Counted from the first letter of the stretch, positions 12,459 through 23,462 are shown. The stretch is DNA of 64,000 nt from Pseudoxanthomonas sp. GM95 (GCF_900109775.1 NZ_FOAX01000002.1:1178001-1242000); one strand, 5' to 3'. Program-made: numbers and translations. The notes: generated from the sequence alone by a model not told the origin.

Positions 12459-13358
12459 ATGTTCGACACTTCCCTCCAGCTGGACTGCAACGGCCGCGTG
12501 CTGCGGCTGGATCGCCCGCGGGTGATGGGCATCGTCAACATCACGCCCGATTCGTTCTCTGATGGCGGCGCACACGACACGCTGGAAGCGGCCGTGGCGC
12601 ACGGCCTGAAACTGGCCGCCGAGGGCGCCGACATCCTGGACATCGGTGGCGAATCCACGCGCCCCGGCGCGCAGGCCGTGCCGCTGGAAGAAGAGTTGCG
12701 CCGCGTCGTGCCGGTGATCGAACGCCTGTCGCGCGAGACCACGCTGCCGATCAGCATCGATACCTTCAAGCCGCAGGTGATGCGCGCCGCCGTTGCCGCC
12801 GGCGCCGGCCTCATCAACGACATCCGTGGCCTGCGCGAAGACGGTGCGCTCGATGCGGCGGCCGAACTCGGCGTGCCGGTGATCCTGATGCACATGCTCG
12901 GCGAGCCGCAGTCGATGCAGGACGCGCCCGACTACGACGACGTGGTGGGCGAGGTGCATCGCTTCCTGGCCGAGCGCATCTTCGCGGCCGAAATGAGCGG
13001 GATCGACAAGAAGAAGATCGTGGTCGATCCAGGCTTCGGCTTTGGCAAGACCACCGCGCACAACATGACCCTGCTGGCGCAGCTGCAGCGCTTTACCGAG
13101 CTCGGCGTGCCGGTGCTAGCGGGCCTGTCGCGCAAGCGCAGCATCGGCGAGCTGACCGGGCGCGACGTGCCGTCCGAACGTGCGGCCGGCTCTGTCGCCG
13201 CGCACCTGGTGGCCGCGCAGCGCGGCGCGATGATCCTGCGCGTGCACGATGTGGCCGCCACGGTTGATGCGCTGAAGGTGTGGGCCGCAGTGGATGCGGT
13301 GACGATGCCGCGCCAGGAAGCGGCCAAGCCGCAGATCCGCTGGCCGGACGAAGACTGA
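12459..13358 (+). CDS. folP: Dihydropteroate synthase
   Basis: Condenses p-aminobenzoate with 6-hydroxymethyl-dihydropterin pyrophosphate in folate synthesis; target of sulfonamides. The 299-residue product has the two signature blocks: MGIVNITPDSFSDGG near residue 24 and DILDIGGESTRPGA near 59. Later come SIDTFKP, LINDIRG, VDPGFGFGKT and LAGLSRKRS, all conserved. ATG 12459 gives the usual short N-terminus. ftsH-folP-glmM is the classical order; here a short gene intervenes and glmM is not adjacent, because a convergent gntK follows. Confidence 0.95.
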   Translation: MFDTSLQLDCNGRVLRLDRPRVMGIVNITPDSFSDGGAHDTLEAAVAHGLKLAAEGADILDIGGESTRPGAQAVPLEEELRRVVPVIERLSRETTLPISIDTFKPQVMRAAVAAGAGLINDIRGLREDGALDAAAELGVPVILMHMLGEPQSMQDAPDYDDVVGEVHRFLAERIFAAEMSGIDKKKIVVDPGFGFGKTTAHNMTLLAQLQRFTELGVPVLAGLSRKRSIGELTGRDVPSERAAGSVAAHLVAAQRGAMILRVHDVAATVDALKVWAAVDAVTMPRQEAAKPQIRWPDED

Positions 13359-13367
13359 AGCTGCGCG

Positions 13368-13880
13368 TCAGCGAAGCTCGGCCAGGCCGGCCAGCGCGTC
13401 GGCCACCGTGGCGTCCACCGTGTCCTGCGGCACCACGCGCACCGCGCATTCGTCGGCATCTGGCGGCTCCAGCGTGGCCAGCTGATCGTCGAGTAGGCTG
13501 GCCGGCATGAAATGGCCGCGCCGGTGCTTCAGCCGGGCCTCCAGCGTCTGCCGGTCCACGTCCAGCCAGATGAAACACAGCGCGGGATCGGCCTCGCGCA
13601 GCACGTCGCGATAGCGGCGCTTCAACGCCGAACACGACACCACTGCGCCCACGCCGGCGGCCTTCTGGTCGGCGATCCAGGCGGCGACTTTCTTCAGCCA
13701 GGGCAGGCGATCGACGTCAGTGAGCGCGATGCCCTCGCGCATCTTCTCGACGTTCTCCGGCGGATGCAGATCGTCGGCATCCAGCACGCGGCAATCCAGT
13801 TCCGCGCCCAGCACATTGGACACGGTGGTCTTGCCCGAGGCGGAAACGCCCATCACCACGAGTGTCTTGGGAGTGTTCAT
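13368..13880 (-). CDS. gntK: Gluconokinase, thermoresistant type
   Basis: Phosphorylates gluconate to 6-phosphogluconate. The 170-residue product has the P-loop GVSASGKTT at residues 11-19. It also has the gluconate kinase segments LDADDLHPPENVEKM, DRLPWLKK, VSCSALKRRYRD and GHFMPASLLDDQLATLE. ATG 13880 was chosen because it puts the P-loop at the normal distance from the start. It lies downstream of zwf on the same strand (43-base gap), so gluconate and glucose-6-phosphate enter 6-phosphogluconate metabolism from one operon. Confidence 0.95.
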   Translation of the reverse strand: MNTPKTLVVMGVSASGKTTVSNVLGAELDCRVLDADDLHPPENVEKMREGIALTDVDRLPWLKKVAAWIADQKAAGVGAVVSCSALKRRYRDVLREADPALCFIWLDVDRQTLEARLKHRRGHFMPASLLDDQLATLEPPDADECAVRVVPQDTVDATVADALAGLAELR

Positions 13881-13923
13881 GGCCTGGCTCCTGTTGCGTG
13901 CGGTCGAAGGTGGCGTCGTGGCG

Positions 13924-15693
13924 TCAGCGGGAAGCGGGCGCCCGTTTGCTGGCGCGCTTGGTCGCGGGCTTTTTGACTGCGGTTTTTTTCGCCACGGCAG
14001 GTGTGGTCGCTTTCTTCGCGGCGTTGCGCTTGGGCTTGCCCGAGGCGTCCGGGGTTGAAGGCTTGGCTGCGGCTGCGGTGGATTTTTTTGAGGGTTTCCT
14101 GACTTCGGCATTCGGTCGTGCACGCTGCGGTGGGCGCGTGCGGCCCGGCGTCAGAGCACGCCAAGTGCGGCCGCCGTCGAGTGCCAGCAACGCATCGGCG
14201 GCGGTCGGACCGGCACTGCCGGCGGCGTAATTGGGGAACTCGGTGGCCGGCTGGTGCGCCCAGGCATCGAGCACCGGCTGGACGATGCGCCAAGCCGCAT
14301 CGACCATCGCCGCATCCTGGAACAACGCCGCCTCGCCGCGCATGCAGTCGTGCAGCAGGCGCTCGTAGCCGACGGTGTTTTCCTGCGGAAACCAGTCGCG
14401 ATAACGGAAGTCCATCCGCACCGGCGCCAGCGCCACCGGATAGCCAGGGCGCTTGACGTCGAACTGCAGCGAGATGCCTTCGTCGGGCTGGATGTGCAGC
14501 ACCAGCCAGTCGGGCCCGTAACCGCCGACGGCGGTGTTGCGGAATGGCGCCAGCGGCGCGGGCTTGAAGCGGATCGCGACCTCGGTGGTGCGCGTGCGCA
14601 GGCGTTTGCCGGTGCGCAGGTAGAACGGCACGCCGGCCCAGCGCCAGGTGTCGATGGCCAGCTTCATCGCCACGTAGGTTTCGGTTTCGGATGTGGAAGA
14701 GGTGGTGTCTTCGTCGCGGTACGCGGGCACCTGGGTGCTGTCGACCGAACCGGCGGCGTACTGGCCGCGCACCACATCCTCCGGCGCGAGCGGACGCACG
14801 GCTTCGATCACTTCCGAGCGCCGGCGCAGCATCGCCTTGGGCGTGAAGTCACTGGGCGGTTCCATCGCCACCATCGCCAGCAGCTGGAACAGGTGATTGG
14901 GCACCATGTCGCGCAGCGCGCCGGTGGGTTCGTAGAAGCTGCCGCGGCCTTCCACGCCGATGGTCTCCGAGGCGGTGATCTGCACGTGGTCGATGCGATC
15001 GCGATTCCACACCGGCTCGAACAGGCCATTGGCAAAGCGGAACGCCTGGATGTTCTGCACCGTTTCCTTGCCCAGGAAGTGATCGATGCGGAACACCTGG
15101 TCCTCTGCCAGCACCTGCGCGACCTGTGCGTTGAGGGCGCGCGCGCTTTCCAGGTCGTGGCCGAAGGGTTTCTCGATGATCACCCGGCGCCACGGGCCTT
15201 CTTCAGCCTGCTTGACCAGGCCGGCGCGGCCGAGTTCTTTCACGGCTGCGCCGAAGAAGCGTGGCGCCGTCGCCAGGTAAAACAGCACGTTGCCCTGGGT
15301 GTCGTGCTTGCCATCCAGCTCGGCCAGGCGCGCCTTGAGCGCGCGGTAGTCGGCGGCGGCAGTGAAGTCGCCGCGCTGGTAATACATGCGCTTGCTCAGC
15401 CAGCGCCAGGTGTCCTCGTCGATGCCATCGGCCTGGAATTCACCGCCGCGCGAAGACGCCTGCTTGCGCAGTGCATCGCCGATGTTCTTGCGCCACGACG
15501 CTTCGCTGATATCGCCATGGTCGAAACCGACGATGGCGAAGCGCTCATCCAGCTGCCCGGCACGTTTGAGGTTGTACAGCGCCGGGATCACCAGGCGGCG
15601 GGCCAGGTCGCCACGCGCGCCGAACAGCACCAGCAGGCAGGGCGGAGCCAGGGCATCGGTATTGCTGACGCCGGGGGATATGGTATCGGTCAT
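13924..15693 (-). CDS. zwf: Glucose-6-phosphate 1-dehydrogenase with a Lys/Ala-rich C-terminal tail
   Basis: First enzyme of the pentose phosphate and Entner-Doudoroff routes, oxidising glucose-6-phosphate with NADP. The 589-residue product has the nucleotide loop GARGDLARR at residues 25-33, the IIEKPFGHD block, the active-site RIDHFLGKE near residue 202, and the C-terminal WRIVQPVLDAW core. The normal enzyme ends near residue 515. Here about 75 further residues follow, made almost only of Lys, Ala, Pro, Arg, Ser and Thr with KKA/KKP repeats, like histone H1-type or AlgP tails. The tail continues in frame with no stop. ATG 15693 overlaps the upstream GH15 stop by four bases. Confidence 0.94.
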   Translation of the reverse strand: MTDTISPGVSNTDALAPPCLLVLFGARGDLARRLVIPALYNLKRAGQLDERFAIVGFDHGDISEASWRKNIGDALRKQASSRGGEFQADGIDEDTWRWLSKRMYYQRGDFTAAADYRALKARLAELDGKHDTQGNVLFYLATAPRFFGAAVKELGRAGLVKQAEEGPWRRVIIEKPFGHDLESARALNAQVAQVLAEDQVFRIDHFLGKETVQNIQAFRFANGLFEPVWNRDRIDHVQITASETIGVEGRGSFYEPTGALRDMVPNHLFQLLAMVAMEPPSDFTPKAMLRRRSEVIEAVRPLAPEDVVRGQYAAGSVDSTQVPAYRDEDTTSSTSETETYVAMKLAIDTWRWAGVPFYLRTGKRLRTRTTEVAIRFKPAPLAPFRNTAVGGYGPDWLVLHIQPDEGISLQFDVKRPGYPVALAPVRMDFRYRDWFPQENTVGYERLLHDCMRGEAALFQDAAMVDAAWRIVQPVLDAWAHQPATEFPNYAAGSAGPTAADALLALDGGRTWRALTPGRTRPPQRARPNAEVRKPSKKSTAAAAKPSTPDASGKPKRNAAKKATTPAVAKKTAVKKPATKRASKRAPASR

Positions 15694-17492
15694 GCATGAA
15701 CCTCTGCGCTGGTGCGCGTGGCGTTGTGGGCATCGTTGAGGCGGTAGGCGGCGTTGACCAGGGCCACGTGCGAATAGCCCTGCGGGAAGTTGCCGAGCAT
15801 CCGCTGGCTGCGCGGGTCGTACTCCTCGGCGAGCAGGCCGACGTCGTTGCATAGCCCGCACAGGTGCTCATAGAGCGTGGTGGCGTGGTCGATGCGGCCG
15901 ATCATCACCAGCGCCTCCACCAGCCAGAAACTGCACGCCAGGAAGGTGCCTTCTCCGGCCGGCAGGCCGTCGGCGCTGCCGTGGCTGCTGTAGCGCTGGA
16001 CCAGGCCATCGACGGTGAGGCGCTGGGCGATCGCATCGACCGTGGCGACCACGCGCGTATCGTCGGCCGGCAGGAAGCCCACCAACGGCATCAGCAACAG
16101 GGCGGCGTCGAGTTCCTCGCTGCCGTAGCTCTGCACGAAGTAGCCATCGGGGTGCAGGCCATGGGCGATGATGTCCGCGTGGACCGCATCGGCGGTCTGT
16201 CGCCAGCGCTGGCGGTCCTCGTCGCTGAAGTCGCTTTCGTCGTTCTGCGCGGCGCGGTCCAGCGCCAGCCAGGCCATCAGCTTGGAATGGGTGAAGTGGC
16301 GTCGGCCCGAGCGCACTTCCCAGATGCCTTCGTCCGGCTCGCGCCAGCGTTTCTCCAACTCCAGCAGGAAGGCGCGTTCGAGCTGGTCGCCATACGCGCC
16401 GGCCGGCATGCCGCGCATGCGCGCGATTTCGAACAGTGCGATCAGTTCGCCATACACATCGAGCTGGAACTGGCCGGCGGCGGCATTGCCGAAGTTCACC
16501 GGTCGCGAGTCCTCGTAGCCGGGCAGCCAGTCGGCCGACCATTCGGCCAGGCGCCGCTCGCCGCCGACCCCGTACAGCGCCTGCAGCTGGCCTGGCGTGC
16601 CGGCCACCGCGCGCTTGACCCAGTCGCGAAACGCCACAGCCTCGTCGCGGTAACCGGCATTCATCAGCGCCAGCAGGGTGAAACTGCTGTCGCGCAGCCA
16701 GCAATAGCGATAGTCCCAGTTGCGTTCGCCGCCCAGCTGCTCGGGCAGTGAGGCGGTGGGCGCGGCGATGATCGCGCCGGTGGGCAGGTAGCTCAGGCCC
16801 TTGAGCACCACAAGCGAGCGCTTGACCTGCTCGCTCCAGCGCCCGGCGTGTGCGCACTGACCGGACCAGCTCTCCCAGAAGTCCAGCGTGGTCGCCAGCG
16901 CATCGTCCGGATCGACCGCCTCCGGCGGCGGCAGGTGCGAGGCGCCATGGCTCAGTACGAACCAGGTGCGTTCGCCCTCGGCCAGGGTGAAGCGGCCCTG
17001 CGAGGTCATGTCGCGGCCTTCGATCGGCACCGGCGTGCGCAGCACCAGTTGGTCAGGGCCGGCGACCGCGCGCAGGCCGTCGTCCTGTTGGGTCACCCAC
17101 GGCACAATGTGGCCGTGGCCGAAGCGCATGACCAGTTCGGTCCGCATCGCGACCTCGCCACGTACGGCTTCGACCAGACGCACCAGGTGGCTGTGCGTGT
17201 GGCCGTTCTGGCTGGCGACCATGAAGTCGACCACGCGTACTTCGCCGGCCTCGGCGGTGAAGGTGGTCTCCAGCACCAGACTGCCATCGCGGTACTGGCG
17301 TTGGCTGGTGGCGGCCTCGTCTTCCGGGCACAGCAGCCAGCGGCCGTGGTCCGGGGTGCCCAACAGCGCGGCGAACACCGCTTCGGCGTCGAACCGCGGC
17401 AGGCACAACCAGTCGATGGAGCCGTTGCGGCAAACCAGGGCGGCGCTGCGGCAGTCGCCCAGCATGGCGTAGTGCTCGATCGGCGTGGACAT
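15690..17492 (-). CDS. Glycoside hydrolase family 15 protein (glucoamylase/trehalase-like)
   Basis: A 600-residue cytoplasmic protein of the bacterial GH15 type. It has an N-terminal beta-sandwich (start IEHYAMLGDCRSAALVCRNG, SIDWLCLPRFD) and an (alpha/alpha)6 barrel with the GGERNWDYRYCWLRDSSF block near residue 255. The EEYDP and GNFPQGYSHVALVNAA blocks lie near the C-terminus. Members are glucoamylases or trehalases with acid/base and nucleophile glutamates; the substrate cannot be fixed from sequence. It has no signal peptide. ATG 17492 is preceded by a purine-rich AAGCAGG. It is the first gene of the unit with zwf and gntK, suggesting that released glucose is fed into glucose-6-phosphate oxidation. 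Confidence 0.9.
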   Translation of the reverse strand: MSTPIEHYAMLGDCRSAALVCRNGSIDWLCLPRFDAEAVFAALLGTPDHGRWLLCPEDEAATSQRQYRDGSLVLETTFTAEAGEVRVVDFMVASQNGHTHSHLVRLVEAVRGEVAMRTELVMRFGHGHIVPWVTQQDDGLRAVAGPDQLVLRTPVPIEGRDMTSQGRFTLAEGERTWFVLSHGASHLPPPEAVDPDDALATTLDFWESWSGQCAHAGRWSEQVKRSLVVLKGLSYLPTGAIIAAPTASLPEQLGGERNWDYRYCWLRDSSFTLLALMNAGYRDEAVAFRDWVKRAVAGTPGQLQALYGVGGERRLAEWSADWLPGYEDSRPVNFGNAAAGQFQLDVYGELIALFEIARMRGMPAGAYGDQLERAFLLELEKRWREPDEGIWEVRSGRRHFTHSKLMAWLALDRAAQNDESDFSDEDRQRWRQTADAVHADIIAHGLHPDGYFVQSYGSEELDAALLLMPLVGFLPADDTRVVATVDAIAQRLTVDGLVQRYSSHGSADGLPAGEGTFLACSFWLVEALVMIGRIDHATTLYEHLCGLCNDVGLLAEEYDPRSQRMLGNFPQGYSHVALVNAAYRLNDAHNATRTSAEVHA

Positions 17493-17736
17493 GCAACCTG
17501 CTTCCAAGGAAAACGGGCCATTCCTACCAGCGCCGGTGTCATCCCTGCGTGCTCATGGGCGCCATTGCGACAGGACGATTCATCCTGCCGTGGGCGTGTC
17601 CGGCCTTGTGTTGACGGGGTTGCGGCGCCATGACGGGCCTGTCAGCGGGCACGCCGGTGGCGAGCGGGTAGAATCGGACGGCGCTGCGCCCCGGGATTTG
17701 CGGGACACGCGTGCAATTCATCAATTCGGAGTGGGC

Positions 17737-18870
17737 ATGGCCTGGAACACCCCTGGTAGCGGTTCGGGAGACAACGGAAACGGCAACGGGCCGGGCAGGG
17801 GGCGCAATTCCTGGAAGCCGGGACGCGACGGGCTCGACGGCCTGCTGGGCCAGCTGCGCAATCTGTTCGGCGGCAATAACGGCCCGCTGCGCTGGATCGG
17901 CATTGCCGTAGCGCTGGTGGTGGCCTTCAGCAGCTTCCAGCTGGTTGGCGAGCAGCAGCGCGGCGTGGTCCTGCGCTTCGGCCAGTTCGCCCGGATCATG
18001 CAGCCCGGCCCCAACCTGAAGTGGCCGTGGCCGATCGAGAGCGTGACCAATGTGGAGGTCACCACCATCCAGACCTTCAGCAACACCCTGCCGGTGCTGA
18101 CCAGCGACGAGAACATCGTCAGCGTCACGGTCAACGTGCAGTACCGCATCGATGACCCGCGCCAGTATCTCTACGGCACTGCCGCCGCCGACCAGGTGCT
18201 GACCCAGGCCGCGCAGAGCGCGGTGCGCGAGCAGGTCGGCCGGGCGACGCTGGAAGACGTGCTCAACAAGCGCGGCCCGCTGGCCACCGCCGCCAAGGAC
18301 CGCCTGCAGGCCGCCCTCAACGCCTATCGCTCGGGCATGGTCGTGACCGACCTGACCCTGCCCAACGCGCGTCCGCCGGATGAGGTCAAGCCGGCGTTCG
18401 ACGACGTCAACAGCGCCCAGCAGAGCCGCGAGCGCCTGGTCAACGAGGCCCAGGCCTACGCCGCGCGCGTGGTGCCCGAGGCCCGCGGTGAAGCTGCGCG
18501 CACCCGCACCGCCGCCCAGGGTTACAAGGAGGCCGCCATCGCCAACGCGCAGGGCGACGCCGACCGCTTCACCCTGCTGGAGCAGCAATACGCCAACGCC
18601 CCCGAGTCCACGCGCAAGCGCCTGTGGCTGGAGACGGTGGAACAGGTGCTGGCCCATAACCGCAAGGTCGTTGGTGGCGACGGTCGCCAGCTGATCTACG
18701 TGCCGATGGAGACGGGCGCGCAGGCAGGCAAGCTGCCGCCGGCGTCCAGCCTGCCGCGCCTGCCGACCGACACGCTGCTGCCTCCCGTGGACAGCAGTGC
18801 CAGCAGTTCATCTGCGTCCGACAGCCTGCGTCCGCCGCGACCCACCGGCCGCCAGGAGGCCCGCCCATGA
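17737..18870 (+). CDS. hflK: FtsH protease modulator HflK
   Basis: Membrane SPFH-domain protein that forms, with HflC, a large periplasmic cage around FtsH. The 377-residue product has a Gly/Asn/Arg-rich cytoplasmic N-terminus (residues 1-45) and one membrane helix near 52-70. The SPFH/band-7 domain starts at VGEQQRGVVLRFGQFARI, and a long Ala/Glu/Arg-rich helix spans about 230-310. The Ser/Pro-rich tail is variable in the family. ATG 17737 gives the conserved MAWNTPGSGSGDN start. Its TGA overlaps the hflC ATG by four bases. Confidence 0.95.
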   Translation: MAWNTPGSGSGDNGNGNGPGRGRNSWKPGRDGLDGLLGQLRNLFGGNNGPLRWIGIAVALVVAFSSFQLVGEQQRGVVLRFGQFARIMQPGPNLKWPWPIESVTNVEVTTIQTFSNTLPVLTSDENIVSVTVNVQYRIDDPRQYLYGTAAADQVLTQAAQSAVREQVGRATLEDVLNKRGPLATAAKDRLQAALNAYRSGMVVTDLTLPNARPPDEVKPAFDDVNSAQQSRERLVNEAQAYAARVVPEARGEAARTRTAAQGYKEAAIANAQGDADRFTLLEQQYANAPESTRKRLWLETVEQVLAHNRKVVGGDGRQLIYVPMETGAQAGKLPPASSLPRLPTDTLLPPVDSSASSSSASDSLRPPRPTGRQEARP

Positions 18871-19730
18871 AGACTTCCCTGACCGTGGCCGTGATCGTGG
18901 CCGTCCTGCTGGGGCTGATGGGCTCGGTGTTCGTCGTGCGCGAGGACCAGACCGCGATGGTCCTCAACCTGGGCCGCGTCGCCCGCGCCGACCTCAAGCC
19001 CGGCCTGCACTTCAAGCTGCCGGTGGTGGAAACCGCGCGCGTGTTCGACCGTCGCTTCCAGATCCTGGAGACCGCGCCTGAGCGCTACTTCACCTCCGAG
19101 CAGAAGGATGTGTCGGTCGACTTCTTCGCCATCGGCTTCATCTCCGACGTGCGCGCCTATTACCGCGCCACCGGCGGCGATGCGCAGACGGCCAACAAGC
19201 GCCTGGCGCCGATCATCACCAACTCGCTGCGCAACGAGATCAACGCCCGCACGCTGACCCAGCTGGTCTCCGGCGACCGCAGCGAGATCATCGCCAAGCA
19301 GCTGGTCTCGATTAATGCGGCGATCAAGAATCTCGGCATGCAGCTGGTGGACATCCGCCTGAAGCAGATCGACCTGCCGCAGGACAGCAAGGTGCTCGGC
19401 GAGGTCTACGACCGCATGCGTGCCCAGCGCCAGCAGGTGGCCAGCGCGCTGCGCGCCGAAGGCGAGGAACAGGCCCGTACCATCCGTGCCGAAGCCGACC
19501 GCCAGCAGGTGGTGATCGCCGCCGAAGCCGAACGCGATGCCCAGCGCATGCGCGGCGAAGGCGATGCGCAAGCGGCCCAGCTGTATGCCAAGGCCAGCTC
19601 GGCCGACCCGGGCTTCTACGCGTTCTACCGCAGCCTGGAGGCGTACCGGAATTCGTTCGCCGATGGCAATGCGGTGATCGTGCTGGACAAGAACGATCCG
19701 TTCCTGCAGTACCTGAAGAGTGATCGTTGA
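18867..19730 (+). CDS. hflC: FtsH protease modulator HflC
   Basis: Partner of HflK in the FtsH complex. The 287-residue product has an N-terminal signal anchor (residues 5-22), the SPFH domain starting VVREDQTAMVLNLGR, the motif HFKLPVVETARVFDRR, and a long helical stretch with repeated AEGEEQARTIRAEADRQ. The end FYRSLEAYRNSFADGNAVIVLD matches family members. In many relatives a small DUF2065 gene follows hflC; none is present here. Confidence 0.95.
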   Translation: MKTSLTVAVIVAVLLGLMGSVFVVREDQTAMVLNLGRVARADLKPGLHFKLPVVETARVFDRRFQILETAPERYFTSEQKDVSVDFFAIGFISDVRAYYRATGGDAQTANKRLAPIITNSLRNEINARTLTQLVSGDRSEIIAKQLVSINAAIKNLGMQLVDIRLKQIDLPQDSKVLGEVYDRMRAQRQQVASALRAEGEEQARTIRAEADRQQVVIAAEAERDAQRMRGEGDAQAAQLYAKASSADPGFYAFYRSLEAYRNSFADGNAVIVLDKNDPFLQYLKSDR

Positions 19731-19761
19731 CCGGTTGGTGTTGATCGATTGAATGTCGTGG

Positions 19762-19794
19762 AGCGGGGCGCCTTTGGGCGCCTCGCTTTGTTTT
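19762..19794 (+). terminator. Intrinsic terminator after hflC
   Basis: Hairpin AGCGGGGCGCC / GGCGCCTCGCT (19762-19772 with 19777-19787, loop TTTG, one G-T pair) is followed by TTGTTTTGG, 32 bases past the hflC stop. Confidence 0.75.
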
Positions 19795-19841
19795 GGGGTG
19801 AAGGTTTCTTTGTCTGATCGAGATCAAGTGCAGGGCTTCCA

Positions 19842-20330
19842 CGCCGCTACGCGGCGCGTCTTCCTTTTGTCTTGGCAAAAGGAAGCAAAACCGCCAGCGC
19901 CTGACACTCGCCGATGCTGCGCATCGGTGCCCTGTGCTCCTCACCGGAAACGGCACGGCGCGGGAACTCGCTTCGCTCAAACACCCGCGCCTCTTCGGCC
20001 GTTTCCGCCTGCGGTGCTCGGCTCGCTTTGAAGGCGCTGAAGATCAAGAGCAGAGCAACAGCAAAAGCAAAATCCGCACCGCGCGCGGTGCTGCTCTTGC
20101 TTGCGCTTGTAGATCTCCGTGAGGCACGGCGAGGGGGCGAGGCAAAGACCCGCAGGGCACCGTGCATGGATGCACGGTGTTTTTGGAAGGGACATGGATG
20201 TCCCTTCCAAAAATCCCTCGCCACGTAGCGGACCTGCGCAAAGCGCAGGCGTGCCGCCCGGAGTGTGTTTCTTTGCCTAGCTTTCTTTGCACAAGCAAAG
20301 AAAGTAGGTCGGGCGGCGAAGCCGCACGAA
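19842..20330. repeat. Dense array of perfect short hairpins in the hflC-purA intergenic region
   Basis: This non-coding stretch contains at least nine inverted repeats. They are 19842-19856; 19860-19885 (10-base arms CTTCCTTTTG/CAAAAGGAAG); 19911-19927; a nested pair 19945-20007 (CGGAAACGGC/GCCGTTTCCG) enclosing 19958-19990; the 16-base palindrome 20076-20091; 20158-20179 (10-base arms); 20180-20213 (16-base arms with a 2-base loop); 20233-20249; and 20281-20304 (10-base arms). Open frames across it are short, low-complexity and unlike proteins. From memory, similar hairpin-rich intergenic blocks are interspersed in xanthomonad genomes, so I infer a family-specific repeat element, not a gene. 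Confidence 0.7.
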
Positions 20331-21962
<1,632 letters not shown>

Positions 21963-21985
21963 TCCAAAGCGGCTGTGTGATCCAG

Positions 21986-22016
21986 AAAAGGCCCCGGCGC
22001 AAGCCGGGGCTTTTTT
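21986..22016 (+). terminator. Intrinsic terminator after purA
   Basis: Stem GCCCCGGC / GCCGGGGC (21991-21998 with 22003-22010, loop GCAA), preceded by AAAAG and followed by TTTTTT, 24 bases after the purA stop. Confidence 0.93.
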
Positions 22017-22136
22017 CATGCGCGCGTGGCCGCGAAATCGGCGAGTTGCCTATGGGTGCACGATTGACTTGGGTTCGGGCGCTGGCTTGAATGAGAGTGC
22101 TAGCAGGCCTTCTCCATGTGCCCGCAAAGGTTCTCC

Positions 22137-23303
22137 ATGCATAACTCCCTCGGCATCCGTCCTTTGGTGGCGGACATGCCCGAATCGCAGATTCGCGAAG
22201 TGGCCAACGCCGGCATCGGCATCGAGGGCGTGCTGCCGTTCTGGTTCGGCGAGTCGGACATGCCGACCGCGCCGGAAGTGACGGCAGCGGCCACCGCGGC
22301 GCTGGCACGCGGCGAGACGTTCTACTCGCACAACCTGGGATTGCCTGAGTTGCGCCAAGCCATCGCCAGCTATGCCTCGGCGTTGCATGGCCCGATCGGT
22401 GCCGACCGGATTGCGGTGACGTCCTCGGGCGTGAGTGCGTTGATGATCGCCAACCAGCTGTTGCTGGAAGCCGGCGATGAGGTCGTGGCGATCACGCCGG
22501 TGTGGCCGAACCTGGTCTGGCAACCGCGCCTGCTCGGTGCGCGCGTGCGCGAGGTCAGCCTGTCGCCTGCGGCCGATGGCTGGCAGCTGGATCTGGACGA
22601 ACTGCTCGCCGCGATCACGCCGGACACGCGCCTGCTGATCCTGAGTTCGCCCAACAACCCGACCGGCTGGACGCTGACGCGCGACGAGCAGCAGCGCATC
22701 CTCGATCACTGCCGCGGCACCGGCACGTGGATCCTGGCCGATGAGGTCTACGAGCGCCTGTACTACGTGCAGGGTGCGACGGCCGCGCCGAGTTTTCTCG
22801 ATATTTCCCACGCCGACGACCGCTTGATCGCCGTGCAGAGCTTTTCCAAATCCTTCCTGATGACCGGCTGGCGATTGGGCTGGCTGGTCGTTCCGCCGGC
22901 GCTGCTGCGCCAGGCAGGCGTGGTCATCGAATACAACACCTCGTGCGCGCCGGTGTTCGTGCAGCGCGCCGGGATCGCGGCGATCGAGGCTTCGGCGACG
23001 GTTGCGCCGCTGGTCGCGCATTTCCGTCAGTGCCGCGACACGCTGGTGCAGGCGCTGGCGCCGTTGCCCGGGGTGGAGGTCGTGCCGGCCGATGGTGGCA
23101 TGTACGTGTTGCTGCGCCTGGCCGGGCACACCGATGCGCTGGCCTTGGCGAAACAGCTGGTGGTCGAAGCCAAACTCGGCCTGGCGCCGGGTAGCGCATT
23201 CGGCACCGACGGTGAGGGTTGGCTTCGCTGGTGCTTCGCTTCGAAGGAATTGGCGCGGCTGGAAGAAGGCGCGGCGCGACTGCGGACTTTCCTGGAGCGC
23301 TGA
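22137..23303 (+). CDS. Class I/II pyridoxal-phosphate aminotransferase
   Basis: A 388-residue fold-type I aminotransferase. Visible motifs are the FYSHNLGLPELRQAIA substrate-side segment, LILSSPNNPTGW near residue 170 (the conserved NPTG), DEVYERLYY near 203, and the PLP lysine in VQSFSKSFLMTGWRLGW near 237. The closing block has the arginine of WLRWCFA, which would bind the substrate carboxylate. The substrate cannot be named. ATG 22137 follows AAAGG by 8 bases; an in-frame ATG at 22116 would add seven residues. It stands alone between the purA terminator and the aminopeptidase gene. Confidence 0.9.
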   Translation: MHNSLGIRPLVADMPESQIREVANAGIGIEGVLPFWFGESDMPTAPEVTAAATAALARGETFYSHNLGLPELRQAIASYASALHGPIGADRIAVTSSGVSALMIANQLLLEAGDEVVAITPVWPNLVWQPRLLGARVREVSLSPAADGWQLDLDELLAAITPDTRLLILSSPNNPTGWTLTRDEQQRILDHCRGTGTWILADEVYERLYYVQGATAAPSFLDISHADDRLIAVQSFSKSFLMTGWRLGWLVVPPALLRQAGVVIEYNTSCAPVFVQRAGIAAIEASATVAPLVAHFRQCRDTLVQALAPLPGVEVVPADGGMYVLLRLAGHTDALALAKQLVVEAKLGLAPGSAFGTDGEGWLRWCFASKELARLEEGAARLRTFLER

Positions 23304-23462
23304 TGCGTTGGCCACCGGCCCCTGAATGAACGCCGGGCCGGGGCACGGTCTTTCTGACAGGCCTGACATGACTTCCGGCGGTGTCGGGCGCGGGTGGGGC
23401 AGGGGGATCATCGGGGTATGTACGGCGCGCGTTTCGCGCCGCTCCACTCTCGAAGGATGTCC

